A stretch of DNA of 64,000 nt from Mallotus nudiflorus (GCA_947683625.1 CANTUR010000046.1:2213501-2277500); one strand, 5' to 3'. Shown: positions 47,600 to 59,689, numbered from the stretch's first letter. The notes: generated by a model not told the origin, from the letters alone. Made by a program: numbers and translations.

Positions 47600-48560
47600 A
47601 TTGACCACTCAAAGAACTCATTCCCATCAATTTCCATCAGCTTAACTGCTCCTTTAGAAAGGGCTGTTTTAACAATGTAAGGTCCTTCCCAATTAGGTCA
47701 TAATCTCCCTTTTAGGTCTGGTAGGTTCTACTTAGCCTATCTCAATACCCAGTCCCCAACTTAATGTCATGTTGTTTTACTTTCTTGTCAAAAGCCCTTG
47801 TTATTTTTCTCTGACATAACCAAGTGTGATAAATTGCCTTTAACCTTTCACTATCCATCAGATCTAGATGCTTTAGCCTTTATTGTACCCACTTTACTTT
47901 AGGTAAATCTACTTCAATTATAATTCTGAGGGATTTCATCTCCACTTCAATTGGAGGTACAACTTATAATCCAAATACCAGTGAGAAAGGAGTTTCCCCC
48001 ATAGATATTCTTATTGTAGTACAATATCCCTAAAGAGTAAATTGTAACTTGCTAGCCTAATCACAATGGGTTTCAATCATCTTCAAAAGGATCTTCTTCA
48101 TGTTCTCATTTTCTACTTCCACTGCTCCATTAGCTTGCGATTTGTAAGGTAATTACTTATAGGGCTTCACTTTGTACCTTTTAAGCATTATCCATACTTC
48201 CCCCTAAAACTATACCCCATTATCTGAAACTAGGTGATGAAGGATTTCATATTTATATAACAGATTCTTCTCCAAGAACCTAGCCACTTGTTTTGCCCCC
48301 AGTTTGCTATAGGACTTAGTTTCTACCCATTTTATGAAGTAGTCGATCACAACCAAAATATATTTGTGTCCATTTAATGCTATAGGGTGAATTTCTCCTA
48401 TAATGTCAAGTCCCCAAACTAAGAATGGCCAAAGAGAGGGCATGGTGTGTAGTTCTAAATGTGGCAGATGACTAATGGACATATAGATCTGACATTTGTG
48501 ACATCTTTCGGTGAACTTAACACTATCTCCCACCATTTTCATCTAAATGAATCCTTGTCA
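47600..48560 (-). pseudogene. L1 integrase
   Basis: The minus-strand frame at 48210-48542 includes the CHKCQIYMS zinc-finger end, PWPF-like SLWPFLVWGLDIIGEI with the first catalytic Asp, and LVSDNGV with the second. Downstream, in a broken frame near 48110, ANGAVEVENENMKKILL supplies the Glu. The C-terminal part has GETPFSLVFG and PPIEVEMKSLRIIIEVD near 47940, then AFDKKVKQH. The full DDE triad is therefore still readable, better than in L4, although stops break the frame. It resembles the L4 integrase domain for domain. Confidence 0.85.
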
Positions 48561-49770
48561 CATTATTTTCCTGCTAGTCTTGTACCATTCATATGTAGAC
48601 CACAAACTCATTCATGAACTTTCGTCAATACCTTCTTTGCTTTTCCTTCATCCAAATAGTGCAACTGTATCCCATATGAGGTTCTCCTATATAGAACTCC
48701 TTGATAAAGGATAAACTTTATTGCTAGCTTTCTGATAACCATTTTATCCTTTTCACTTGCACTTTTCAGATATTGGCGATTATCCAAGTACTACTTAATG
48801 TTATAGAACCAGGGCTTCTGATATACTCTTACTTCCATTACTCTCAAATTCTTATAGCATGGCTAGCTTGACTTTAGAAAATAGGGTAATGAACCAAAGA
48901 CTTCATTGGCATGGTTACTAGGCCTTCCCAAATTGATGCTAGTGATGCCAAAGCATCCACCATCTGATTATGATTTCTTAATAAGTGGATGAATCTGCAC
49001 TTCCAAAAGACTTGTCCCAACTATTGTAACTGCTCCAGATATGGTTTTAGATGTTACTCTTTTATATTTCATTCATCAGTGGCATGGTTGATTACCAACA
49101 TTGAGTCACCCAGTATTTCTACTTCTGCAACTTTCAAAGCCACCAGTGGCTCCATTCCCATTACACAAGCTTCATATTCTGCTTTATTGTTTGTAACTCA
49201 AAATATTAGCTTCTTTGCTATAAGGACTACCTCATTTTTTGGAGTCAATAAGATTACCCATATTCCTTCTCTGAACTGGTTCACTACTATGTTAAAATAC
49301 ATCTACCACCCTTATATCTCAATCATTGTGATAAGGTTATCTAGGAACTTAATTTTTATTTATTGATCATCTGAAGTAGGGTCTAGTGCTAGAAAATTGG
49401 CTACTACTCTTCCTTTAACTGTCTTCTTAGAAAGATACACAATATTAAATTTTGTTAATAACACCAGCCACTTAGATAATCTCCTAACCAGTGAAGGTGA
49501 TTCAAATAGGTCTCTCATCAGATATAAGTTTGAAACTACTCAAATCTTGTAAGACTGAAAGTAGTGCCTCAATTTCCTCATGGTCCAAACCATTTCCACA
49601 CTAATCTACTTAACCTTACTGTACTTCTTCTCATAAGGTAACATCTTCTTACTTAGGTAGTAAATTGCATGTTTGGCTCGTGCCTCACCTTCCTGAGCTA
49701 TCATGGCTCCTATTGCACTTTCTCTAATTGCTAGATAAAGGATTAAGGGCTTCCCTATTTTAAAGGTCTT
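48561..49770 (-). pseudogene. L1 RNase H and second RNase H
   Basis: The second RNase H is visible at about 49060-49260 as TNNKAEYEACVMGMEPLVAL and EVEILGDSMLVIN, the E-AEYEA and GDS-LVI motifs. The first RNase H (49440-49770) has LILYLAIRESAIGAMIAQEG and IYYLSKKMLPYEKKYSKV. Stops occur between the parts. Presence of both RNase H domains places L1 in the Tat lineage. Confidence 0.82.
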
Positions 49771-50905
49771 AGAATTTGTGGATTCATGAGATAGTCCTTG
49801 ATTCTATCAAAAGTAATATGGCATTGTTCATTCCAAACCACAGACTCTTTTGAGTAGCTTGAATATTAATTCACATACTTTTGTCAATCTAACTATGGAT
49901 CGACTGATGAATTTTAGCTTCCCTAAAAATCCTCAAATCTCCTTTTTGGTCTTTGGTATTGGCATTTCCTTGATTGCTTTTACCTTATCAAGATCAACTT
50001 CAATTCCTCTTTGGCTAACTATATGTCCTAGCATCTTTCCTGAAGTTACCCCAAACACACACTTCTCAAGATTCAACCTTATATTGTACTTATCTACTCG
50101 CTTCATAAATTTTTCTAATGCAGCTGGATATTCTTCCTAATTCTTTAATTTCACCATCATGTCATCAACATAGACTCTACTTCCTTATGTATTATGTCAT
50201 GAAACATCATTATAGCCATCCTCTGGTAGGTCGCACCCATGTTCTTTAAACCAAAAGGCATTACCCTGTAGTAGTATATTTCCCTATTTTGTAATGAACG
50301 TTACCTTAGCTTTTTCAATAATTGCCATGAGGGTCTATTTGTACCTTAAGAACCCATCCATAAAAGAGTGCATTGTTATCGATTAGAATATCTATATGAG
50401 GTAGCGAGAAGTCATCCTTTAGGCATGCCTTGTTTAGGTCCTTGTAGTCTACATAAATCCTCACTTTCCCATCTTTCTTAGGTTATGGAACCACATTAGC
50501 CAACCACTCTAGATAATCTACCACTTTCAAGAACTTGGCTTTAATCTACTTCTTTATATCCTCTTTTACCAATTATGCCCATTCTAGTATCAGCCTTCGT
50601 AACTTCTACTTTACCAGCTTGTGTCCCTCTCTTGTCAGGATGTAATGTTGAGCAATATCTCTATCAATGTCGGGCATGTCATCGTACGTCCAAGCAAATA
50701 CATTCAAATATTTTGTTATTATCTTTTTTAATTCTTTCCTTTCCTCAAGGGTAACATCTTTTGAAATATACAATATGCAAGAATTTTCATTCGTGCCCAT
50801 ATTAAATAGTTCAGTATTAACAGAATGAATGCCCAAAATGCTCATGTAAGGTTCAATTAAATGCTCATCATTATTAAAAGACACATCACACAAATAGGGA
50901 AAAAT
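49771..50905 (-). pseudogene. L1 RT with upstream region
   Basis: The lead-in (50606-50893) contains FNMGTNENSCILYISKDVTL and VFAWTYDDMPDIDRDIAQHY, homologous to L4 40131-40658. RT follows in broken frames. YVDDMMVKL near 50170 keeps both catalytic Asp residues, but a frameshift lies just before it. Then come KYNIRLNLEKCVFGVTSGKM and GHIVSQRGIEVDLDKVKAI. The gag and protease that should precede this region are missing. Confidence 0.85.
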
Positions 50906-51072
50906 TAGATTTCATTGCATCATACTTAGAGTTTGATACATCAAATAATTAAATAGATTAGCAAACATAACATAAAGGGCAACAAACTGATTGAGTGAGC
51001 TGAGTGAGTCTATCAAGCATAGAGTATGTAAGCTTTAAATGAAAGCAAGTGATCCAATCTGTTGGCTACTTA
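50906..51072. other. L1 deletion junction region
   Basis: A short AT-rich stretch joins the RT lead-in to the stop of the DUF7745-like ORF. In L4 the gag and protease side of this position spans about 3 kb. The junction contains a TGAGTGAGCTGAGTGAG repeat near 50994. Confidence 0.55.
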
Positions 51073-52020
51073 TTATTTGTACTCATCATCTATTGTATCA
51101 TCCCATTTACTATTGTCAAAGTGATGGATGATCCTCCTTCGCCAGGTGGCTCAAAAGTGATTCATGAATCTCTGAAGGAGATCTCCTCCCATAAAACCTA
51201 TAGGGTTTGATGGTATGCATTGCTTAGCTCCAAACTATCTGGCCACCAATGCTTGATAATAATGAGTACACGATGTAAATCCATATATTGTCATGCAGTT
51301 CACATATGTTCCCATGGTCTCATGCTTTAGCTTCCACTAAGGGCATGTCCAAGTAATCTCTTCCTCTAAGATAGATTACATCCACTCGAACCATTCATCA
51401 TATGTGACATTTATGGAATCGCCAGCTATCTTTTTAAGATGCCTCTCTTAATCTTGCCTAGGCTAATACTTTAACCAATTTTTAGTGGGCTTTTTTAAAA
51501 GATTGAGTTTCTCTTTGAGCCAAATTTGGAGTAATAACAGACTCCCGATTAAATACAAATACCTACCTATCTTTATTTTAGCTAGACTTTGAATGGTATC
51601 AGCCAAGATTAGAGGGAAAGGAATCATGTCGCATTCGACACCCTCAATGACCTATAATATCCTATAATCTCCCAATTCATCATGAGATTAGCTGAAATAC
51701 TGCAGAAAGATATAGCATGTGAAGATATGTGCCCAACGTAAGTTGTATGGCCTCTTCTTCCTATAAGCACTCAAGATTTGGAGTGGAATTAGTCATTTGT
51801 CTGGTGTGACTCTAGTTTTTCCAACATATATAGGCTAAGGTCAAAAAAAGGCTAAACTGAGTCCTGGATATTCCACAATCTAGTTAGTGAACATGGCTTC
51901 TTCAGTTTTAGTGGGAGTCCTTCATGTTATAGCACTAAACTCATTATATAAAGGGCATATCTCAAAGCCATTAAAGTAAAAGATGTGCTTATTTGGATCC
52001 CAGAATGACGAAGTCATTTT
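51073..52020 (-). pseudogene. L1 sense ORF, DUF7745-like
   Basis: The minus-strand frame from about 52015 to the TAA at 51073 reads FWDPNKHIFYFNGFEICPLY, then LADTIQSL, LIGSLLLLQIWL, DEWFEWM (stop) SILEEEITWTCP (stop for W) WKLKHE, YGFTSCTHYYQALVAR and FMGGDLLQRFM. The order WDP-H-F-F, LA-T-SL, a helical middle, EW--W-PWW and a late IP-----Y fits plant DUF7745 proteins, relatives of PMD. It lies between the 5' leader and RT, the place where Ogre elements carry an extra ORF1. Two of its stops are TAG where TGG (Trp) is expected. Function unknown. Confidence 0.6.
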
Positions 52021-53687
52021 TAAAAATTGAAAATTAATGTGAATGTGCTAGTATGTCTTGAGGCATAGCATCTTAAAGGGTTTCAAGCTCTTCCAATCAG
52101 CTTTGTCGAGGTACGAAGTAGATCCTTACTAATACCTATTTGAACCTGAGGCTCCTCAACTAAGGTTTCATCATTAATAAGGCTTTGAATTTTCTCCCTC
52201 ATGTTCCCCCTATCTCGCTAAAAGGGTCCTATGTCCAAATCATCATCCCCGAAGTCTAAAAACTAGCCTATACTAAGGTCTATATGAGGCTACTTCTACA
52301 TGGATATGATGGTTAAGATAGCAAAATGATGATGCATGCATGCATGATGTGATGTGTTCTGCAAGACAAATGGGTTAGCATGTATGCATGGTATGATAAT
52401 TGTAATTTTACTAACATGATGATGCGAGATGGCTGCAAGGAAATTGTGGGTTAGTTTCATGATGAGATGTTTGCTCCTAAATGTATGTTTGTATGCATAT
52501 AAATAAAGGAAAACAAAATGAACAAACAAGATTAGTGTAAAACCTGTAAAATGAACAAACTAAATACAAGAAATCACTCTTTCTAACATTATTACTCCAC
52601 ACAGTAAAAATTTTCTATCCGAGGTGGATTTTTGAATCAAAGTCAGCAAGGGACTATGGTTTCACTCTTAGACTAAGCTATTTCAATACTTGCTAATTAG
52701 ACTCAAAAGGTAAACTATAGAGCAATACTTAAATGTAACTGAGGTAAACATACAATGTTAATACAAGGCCTAGTTGTCGAGTCACAAGTGATGTTTATAG
52801 TCCATATGCTCCCGTGAGCACAGGAACTATAATAAAAAAAAGGGATCCAAGTTTATGTCCCCCTTACCAACATTTAATATGTTTATTAAAGAACATGAAA
52901 GTTTCATTTAGTAGCTTATAGTTTAAGTCTTTTGGCGTAAAAGTCTATAATATAGTTAAATTCTTAATTCATCTATGTGATCTTATAAAAGCAAATAGGC
53001 AATTTCTCTAGGTTCCATCATCAAAAGATGTTACTATTTGTCAATTCTTACAAACTATCCAAGCTAAGGTGCATGACTCTTACCATTCCTTATGCATTGG
53101 GCTTACATAAGGTAGACAGGATCTTACAGATCTAAGCATGAGCAGTCCATGAGAATTGACATAATGACAACAAATGGTGGCAGATACTAAGGAAATTATA
53201 ACATTTGTAAATGCCAAGTCAAACGGACAACCACAAGATAAGGTCAACATGCATGAGCTTAGTAATATCCTAGGGGAAATTTCTACTGCCTTATCTATAT
53301 GAGACATGTCGAGCTTATGGCTAAGGGCTTCTTTAGTAAGAATTCCCCCGTCTAACTAAAGTTATAGACTCCAGTCAGTGAGTTTGGCATTCTTTTACCT
53401 ACTCAAGAAAAAATGTACCCCATTTTGGACTTAAGAGCCCGACCTTGTCATTTTAAACCCTACAGCATCTCTTGATCGCGTAAAGGCTAAAGGTGATAAT
53501 ATTTATCTTCGTCACCCTGTGACTTAAGTGGAACCATGGTGGCAATGTCATTCAGTATTATCAAAGGTTTAAGGACTAAAGTGCATATGGTGAGTGCGAT
53601 GATATGCAATTCTATTATTATGAAGGTGAATAAACAAGTTATGCATGATAAGAAATAGTCTTTCATTCATACCCTTTGAACCATTAG
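52021..53687 (-). other. L1 5' leader
   Basis: No supported ORF. Blocks such as GACTCCAGTCAGTGAGTTTG and TGGAACCATGGTGGCAATG near 53370-53550 parallel, at low similarity, the leaders of L2 and L4. The 77-codon frame at 52296-52529 shows no domain. Confidence 0.5.
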
Positions 53688-53706
53688 TCCCTAGTAAAGT
53701 CACCAA
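53688..53706 (-). other. L1 primer binding site, decayed
   Basis: Minus strand TTTTTGGTGACTTTACTAGG lies just inside the 5' LTR. It equals TGGCGACTCCACTGGGG with C-to-T and G-to-A changes. Confidence 0.65.
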
Positions 53707-53711
53707 AAACC

Positions 53712-56700
53712 TATAATCATTTTATCAAATCAATCACGATAGGATCAATGCGTTTATAGCATCGGGGCATACAGGCTAAATGGTGACCATCTATTGGATT
53801 TCTGTTTATTATTGTCATTGGAGGGTCTACCTGATTAGGCCACGTAGATTTGGATTCACCACTCAACTTGAATCGGGAAGAAGTGAAAAATCACTTTCAT
53901 AACTAGAGATTCCATGTTCGGAGGGTAGGAGTTACTTATCTTGTTTCTTATCACGTATGTTGCTCATTTATTAGCTACTTCACCCTAATTTTGGCTTTAT
54001 AATGCATTGTTACCATACTTGATCATAGTCAACTTAAATTGGAAATAAAGCACGAGATAGTTGGATTGACAAGCATTCACCACATAATAAATAAACAAGC
54101 ATTTACTGAGCAAGTGATCATGTAAGCAAGTAAGCATATAGCACACAAGCATGTAAGAGATAATCAAAATAAACAAGTAAATAAACAAAATAAAAGTCAG
54201 GGAAAGGGATTAAGTATTAAAACCTAAGAAGATATCCTATTCTAATAAATACATCCAAATAAAGATAAAAAAAAAGTTGGGATTAAAGATTACATCGCCT
54301 TAGAGCAAGCCTATTATATTAATTACATAAAATTATAAAAGAAAAACCTATTCTAATAAACCTGGAAAAGAAATGTTAGTTTTCATACATATGCAACCAC
54401 ACGTCACATATATAACAATTTAATATATTTCATTCATTCATAATTGAAAGTAATAAATGAAGCAATAATTAAACATATAAGCAAACAAGGATGCTAATGC
54501 ATGCATGATGCAAGGTTTCGGAATTTGGGTACTTTAATGTGAAGTCATCACTTTTATTATGTAAAAAGGGGATTTTTATGATGAGGGAAATATTAGGAAA
54601 TTAAAGTGGAAAAGTTCAAATAAAATAATAAAAGTGATAAAATATAGTATTCTCACCATAAAAACATTACCTTTATGATGAAAATAATAAATTTATCAAA
54701 GAAAATAATAAAATGATAAGGATAATAAATATTCAATAAAATAATAATAATGCAAATGAAATAATAAAAAAAATGTGATAAAAATATTATTTTCACCATA
54801 AAAATGAGAACTTTATGATTAAAGTAATAAATTTATCAAGAAAAGCAATAAAAACAACAAAATATAATTAATATGATAAAATTAATGAAATAGAGAATTG
54901 AAAGTAAACAAAGTGGTAGGGATGTCATTTCCACCATAAAAATATCTACTTTATAATTAAAATGACAACTTTACCCCTAAAAGGTATAAAGGCAACAAAA
55001 ATTACAAAATGCAATAAAAGTAATAAAAATAAAGAAATAAATATGTAAATAAATTAAAATGACAGTAATAAAAATATTAAAATGATAAAGAAGCTATTTT
55101 TACCATAAAAATATGAACTTTATGATAAAAACACCAAATTCATGGCAAAAGGCACAAATATGATAAAAATAAAGCAAAAATATAGAAAATGAAAAAAAAA
55201 TTGTGGCAATAATATAAGTAAATAAAATTATAGTAATAAATAAATGGAAAGATAAAGTTGACATATTTACCATAAAAATATAAATTTTATAATACAAAAT
55301 ACCAACTTTGCCATTAACAGCATAAATGCTATAAAAATGAAAAAAATAAGAAAAATATTAAAAATTCCATAAATGACATATATAAATTAAAATGATAGAA
55401 ATGAACAAATAAAAGCGATAAAGTTGACATTTTTATTATAAAAACATAAACTTTAGGTTAAAAATGTTGAATTTACCAAAAATAGCATAAAAGGCATAAA
55501 AAAAGAAAAATAGGAGAAAATAATAAAAATTACAGAGATAAATTAAATAAATAAAAATGAAGAAATAAATAAAAAAAATGTGATAAAGTTAGCATTTTTA
55601 CCATAAAAACATAAACTTTATGATAAAAAGGCTAACTTTGCCACCAATGGAAAAAAAGCAATAAAAATGAGAAAAATGCAAGGAAAATAATAAAAATTAC
55701 AGCAATGATATAAGTAAATAAAGATGACAGAAATAAATAAATAAATATGGTAAAGGAGGCATTTTCACAATAAAAACATAAACTTTATGATAAAAATACC
55801 AACTTTACCACAAATGGCATAAATGTAATAAAAATTGGAAAAAGGGAACAAAATAAATAAAGTGCAGAAATAATTATATAAATAAAATAAAATTATTAAA
55901 GTGGTAAAGGAGACATTACTACTATAATAATGGAGACTTTATGATAAAAATGACATATTTACTATAAATAACACAAATACAATAAAAAAAAATGATAAAA
56001 TGCAATAAAAATAAAAAAAATTATAGAAATAATAATAAAAGTAAATAAAATACAACAGTAATAAAATAAATTAAAATGATGTAGAAATAATAATAAAAAT
56101 GCTAACTTTACATCAAAATACCCATTTTTACATAAATGGAGAAAAAGATGCAAAACTAATTGAAAAATGCAAGATGAATGCAAACACTTCCAGATCCAAC
56201 CTGAACTTCCTTCTCCTTCAACATATCTTATTCAAAAACTTCAAATCACCATAAAAATCAAAAATTTATCACATCACAATAAAAATAAAAATAAAAATGC
56301 TAGAATGATGAAAAATGCAAGAAAATAGTAAAAATAAAGAAAAATACAAAAAGATGATTTTAATAAAAAAAAATATGGAGATCCTCAAAGAGACAAGGTG
56401 ATTACCCTAGATGGGTGCTTTGACAAATATTTTTCTTAGTTTCGATTTAATGGTCAAAATTCTAAGACAAAAATAAATGATTTTTGGTTGAGTGTTTGGT
56501 TGAATAGGTCTCCAACTATGTTAGGAGAAAAAGAGAGAGTGTGTGAGAAATGCCTCCAAAACAATGATTTTTTCTCTCATTAGACATCTACCTCAAAATG
56601 TGTCTCAATCTCTCTTCCAAAGAAGGAAAAAATGTATTTTATAATACAAGCTTGGGGACCCACGAGCTTGGGTCCAAGAGGGGTAAATGGGTAAATAGGT

Positions 56701-57030
56701 CATTTTGACCCACGTAAGGGTAAATAAGTCATTTTGACCCATGGACTAGGTTAAATGACCCCACACTCGTGGGTCATCAACCCAAGCCCATGGGTTGACC
56801 CGTCCCCATGGGCTTTTCCCAACTTTTTGGTCCCTCTCGGGCCCAGACTTGGCTTTTTTAAGAGTTTGGTTGCTTGTTGCTATATCTTTGGTATCTTTTA
56901 GGTTTCTTTTTGGTTTCTTCTCGATCTAAGCATGCTCAAGAGAACTGATGAGAAAATCCCCCCCTGTTTGACTGACAAGAATCCTTCATCATTATATTTT
57001 TAGGGGACCATCCAAATTTAGGTATCAACA
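53712..57030 (-). repeat. L1 5' LTR (right copy)
   Basis: Starts TATAATCATTTTA and ends AGGTATCAACA, 3319 bp. Carries the same series of AT-rich repeats as the left copy. Lacks the TAA expansion. Confidence 0.9.
56636..56643 (-). promoter_or_regulatory. L1 LTR TATA-like candidate
   Basis: Minus strand TATAAAATAC lies about 390 bp inside the 5' LTR start; the left copy has TATAAAAATAC at 4825-4833. In such AT-rich sequence the motif is weak evidence. Confidence 0.3.
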
Positions 57031-57035
57031 ATGGT
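57031..57035. repeat. L1 target site duplication, right
   Basis: ATGGT against GTGGT at 1896-1900. Confidence 0.6.
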
Positions 57036-57693
57036 ATGTATGAAGCTATGAAAATTTAAAATTGATCAAATAAACTTGATAAATATCAAATAAAAAAAGA
57101 ACAAGTCTACCTAAGGATGGATTGTCTTATAGCATTTTGAAGGACAAAGGTTGGGTTGTTTTATCCTCCTCTAGATAAACATGTAGATGCACCACATCTT
57201 CATGTTCCTTTAACATAGCCATGATATTTTTATCAGTCCTCAATGGCCTCCCACCCCATTAGTGATTTTTATGCTAATGGAATAGATGTCAATGAATCTT
57301 GTACATAGATTCAAAATATCCAAGAAAGAACTACATTAAAGTATTTTTCTTCATATTCTTCTTTACCAAAGTGTAGAATAAGAATGTGAGACAAGATTCC
57401 ACCTTTTTAGAAGAAAAAAATAAAACAAAATAATTACTAGAATTATAATAAACTTGTTAAGCTGGAAAAAAAAAACTAGCAAATTGCATATATATATATA
57501 TATGAGCAAAAGTTTCAAGTCTGAAATAGTTTAACTTCATATGAATAACTCATTTTATATAATAAACTAAAACAGCTAGTAATCAACACATATAGTAAAG
57601 CAAAGTTTACAATATATGAAAAGATTCTTTAATGAACATTAGTAACTAACTAGGAAATTTAGGGAGAGAGTGTAAACAAAACTAAATGTTCGA
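57036..57693 (-). other. Right flank of L1 with an exon-like stretch
   Basis: On the minus strand 57120-57260 is open and protein-like (GGRPLRTDKNIMAMLKEHED, VVHLHVYLEE). It lies on the strand and side expected for the missing upstream part of the exon-like segment at 1707-1900. Domain not recognised. The rest is AT-rich, with a short TA run at 57488-57502. Confidence 0.35.
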
Positions 57694-57892
57694 TGTAATG
57701 ATCCAATATTTTAAATAAAATAATACTATTTTGGAATATGCAGTGTTAATAATTTTAAATTTTATTTGTATATTATTATTGTTAATTGCTAATATTATTT
57801 ATTTATTTTATTCTAATAGATTTTTTTACATAAAATAATTTATTTTACGTGGGATTATTTGATAATATTAAAGTTAATAGTATTATTATTAT

Positions 57893-57894
<2 letters not shown>

Positions 57895-57923
<29 letters not shown>

Positions 57924-57924
57924 C

Positions 57925-58010
<86 letters not shown>
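57895..58010. repeat. Compound microsatellite (TTG)n(TTA)n
   Basis: About nine TTG units (57895-57922) followed by about 29 TTA units (57924-58010). It accounts for the poly-Leu and poly-Ile frames on both strands. Confidence 0.95.
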
Positions 58011-58012
<2 letters not shown>

Positions 58013-58055
58013 ATTACTTGAAGGGTAATTTGGTAATTTCATAATTAAATTAAAA

Positions 58056-58065
58056 TATATATATA
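58056..58065 (+). promoter_or_regulatory. Solo LTR TATA-box candidate
   Basis: TATATATATAG is followed after about 40 bases by a CTTCTTCTTCTTCCTCTTC tract and then more GC-rich text. The arrangement resembles the U3/R boundary of plant gypsy LTRs. Confidence 0.45.
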
Positions 58066-58564
58066 GAAAAGTCAAAAAGCAGTCAAACGAGTCAAACTCC
58101 TTCTTCTTCTTCCTCTTCTTCTTCTTCTTCTTCACCATGCCTTGCTAGCGTCACCGGAGCCTCCCAACTGTCACCACCAAGCACCACCACCTCTGGCTTC
58201 GTCCAGACGTCACCAGCCGTCGAGAACCATCGAAATCGCCAGGAGCACAAAGTGACTGAAAGTTGAAGCTCTAATACACCGATGAACTTCTGGCCACCAT
58301 AGGACTTCAAACCAAACTTTTTTGAAAGCTCTTCCTCCAATGAGTCTATTTCCAAGCTCTATTTGAGCTCAAATCCCTTAGATATTTAGAGATCTTCAAT
58401 TTTTAGTTTATGTATTAGGGTTTTTAATTTTTTTGAACTATATTATATTTGATTCATGAAAACTTGCTTAAGAAATGTTGATTGTGGTAGCTTTAGCTTC
58501 TTAAATATATTTTTTTTTGTATTTTTTTGAATTAATTTGAATTTTGGGTAATTTTTTATTATTT

Positions 58565-58573
58565 TAATATTAA
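58565..58573. repeat. Foldback element target duplication, left
   Basis: TAATATTAA here and at 59690-59698, nine of nine identical. Confidence 0.88.
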
Positions 58574-59689
58574 GAGAAAATGACATTAACCTGCCTGAGA
58601 TTATACCTAATTTACATTTTAAAACTTCCTGTTTCAAAATCAAATATTAATCTCCCTACATTTTCAAAATCAAACACTTAAGGACTTTTGTTGACTTTTT
58701 TATAAAAAATGACCATTATACCCTTGTCTTTAGTAAGAGCAAATGACATTAACCTCCCTGAAATTAAGCCTAATTGACATTTCAAAACCTCTTATTTCAA
58801 AATTGAATATTAACCTCCATATAATTTCAAAATCAAATAATTAAGGACTCTTATTAACTTGTTTTTATAAAAAATGATCATTATTCTCTTATTTTAACAT
58901 ATGTCTTCTCTAATCTCATTACATATAATTCATATCATGTTTTCTCTAACCTTATTACATAAAATCCCTAGCATTTACCTTTCTTCAATTTTTATATTTT
59001 TTTAAAAAAATTTTAAAAACTTAAAATTTTATTTATAGATCTAAAAATTAGTAATTATTAATTCCTTTTAATTTTTCTAAATCTAAAAATTTTTTAACTT
59101 TTAATTTTTAAAATAAAATTTTTTTGTATAGAAACTTTTTTATTTTTTTAATTAAATGTGTATGGATTGATCCATAAAAATTATTTTTAACATATTTTAA
59201 AATTTTTTAAGAAATATTAATAAATGATTTTTATAAACTAAAATATTTTAAAAAAATTATAAATGTATATTTTAAAAGTAATTTCATCAATTCTCATTAT
59301 TATTCAAACATAAACTTTGGGGTAAATGCTATAGATTATATTTAATGTGATTAGAGAAGACATATGTTAAAACAAGGGTATAATGGTTATTTTTTATAAA
59401 AAAAGTCAATAAGAGTCCTTAAGTGTTTGATTTTGAAACTATATGGAGGTTAATATTCTATTTTGAAATAAGAGGTTTTGAAATGTCAATTACACCTAAT
59501 TTTAGGGAGGTTAATGTTATTTGTTCTTACAGAAGACAAGAGTATAATAGTCATTTTTTGTAAAAAAATCAACAAAAGTCCTTAAGTGTTCAATTTTGAA
59601 ATTGTAGGGACGTTAATATTCGATTTTGAAACAAGAGGTTTTAAAATGTAAATTAGACCTAACATCAGGGAGGTTAATGTCATTTTCTC
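58574..59689. mobile_element. Non-autonomous Mutator-like foldback element
   Basis: Ends GAGAAAATGACATTAACCT and AGGTTAATGTCATTTTCTC are perfect inverted repeats of each other. The inverted arms extend about 350 bp on each side (to about 58925 and from about 59340). Each arm consists of two direct units of about 163 bp starting GAGAAAATGACATTAACC or GAGCAAATGACATTAACC. The spacer is AT-rich, with no ORF. The perfect 9-bp duplication and long inverted repeats are characteristic of Mutator-like elements. It needs a transposase supplied elsewhere. Confidence 0.88.

Larger units (their letters stand above)
1901..57030 (-). mobile_element. L1: Ogre/Tat-like Ty3-gypsy LTR retrotransposon, outermost
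   Basis: Two long direct repeats (1901-5191 and 53712-57030) bracket minus-strand integrase, two RNase H domains and RT (47600-50905), a sense DUF7745-like ORF (51073-52020) and a plus-strand PMD-like ORF (6877-9423 continuing at 47037-47081). The primer site next to the right LTR reads, on the minus strand, TGGTGACTTTACTAGGGA, a decayed form of the tRNA-Arg-type TGGCGACTCC site used by Ogre and Tat elements. About 17.5 kb remains after subtracting the nested insertion 9424-47036. Gag and protease are absent, so the copy cannot be autonomous. Long LTRs, the second RNase H and the extra 5' ORF favour Ogre-like within Tat. Confidence 0.88.

Noticed and set aside
48989..49366. 125-codon plus-strand frame
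   Set aside because: Opposite strand of the L1 second RNase H, whose NKAEYEAC and GDSMLVIN motifs are on the minus strand.
49850..50140. 96-codon plus-strand frame
   Set aside because: Opposite strand of L1 RT.
57845..58138. Poly-Ile and poly-Leu reading frames on both strands
   Set aside because: Generated by the TTG/TTA microsatellite.
58092..58355. 87-codon minus-strand frame with poly-Glu tail
   Set aside because: Lies in the CT-rich leader of the plus-strand solo LTR and shows no domain.
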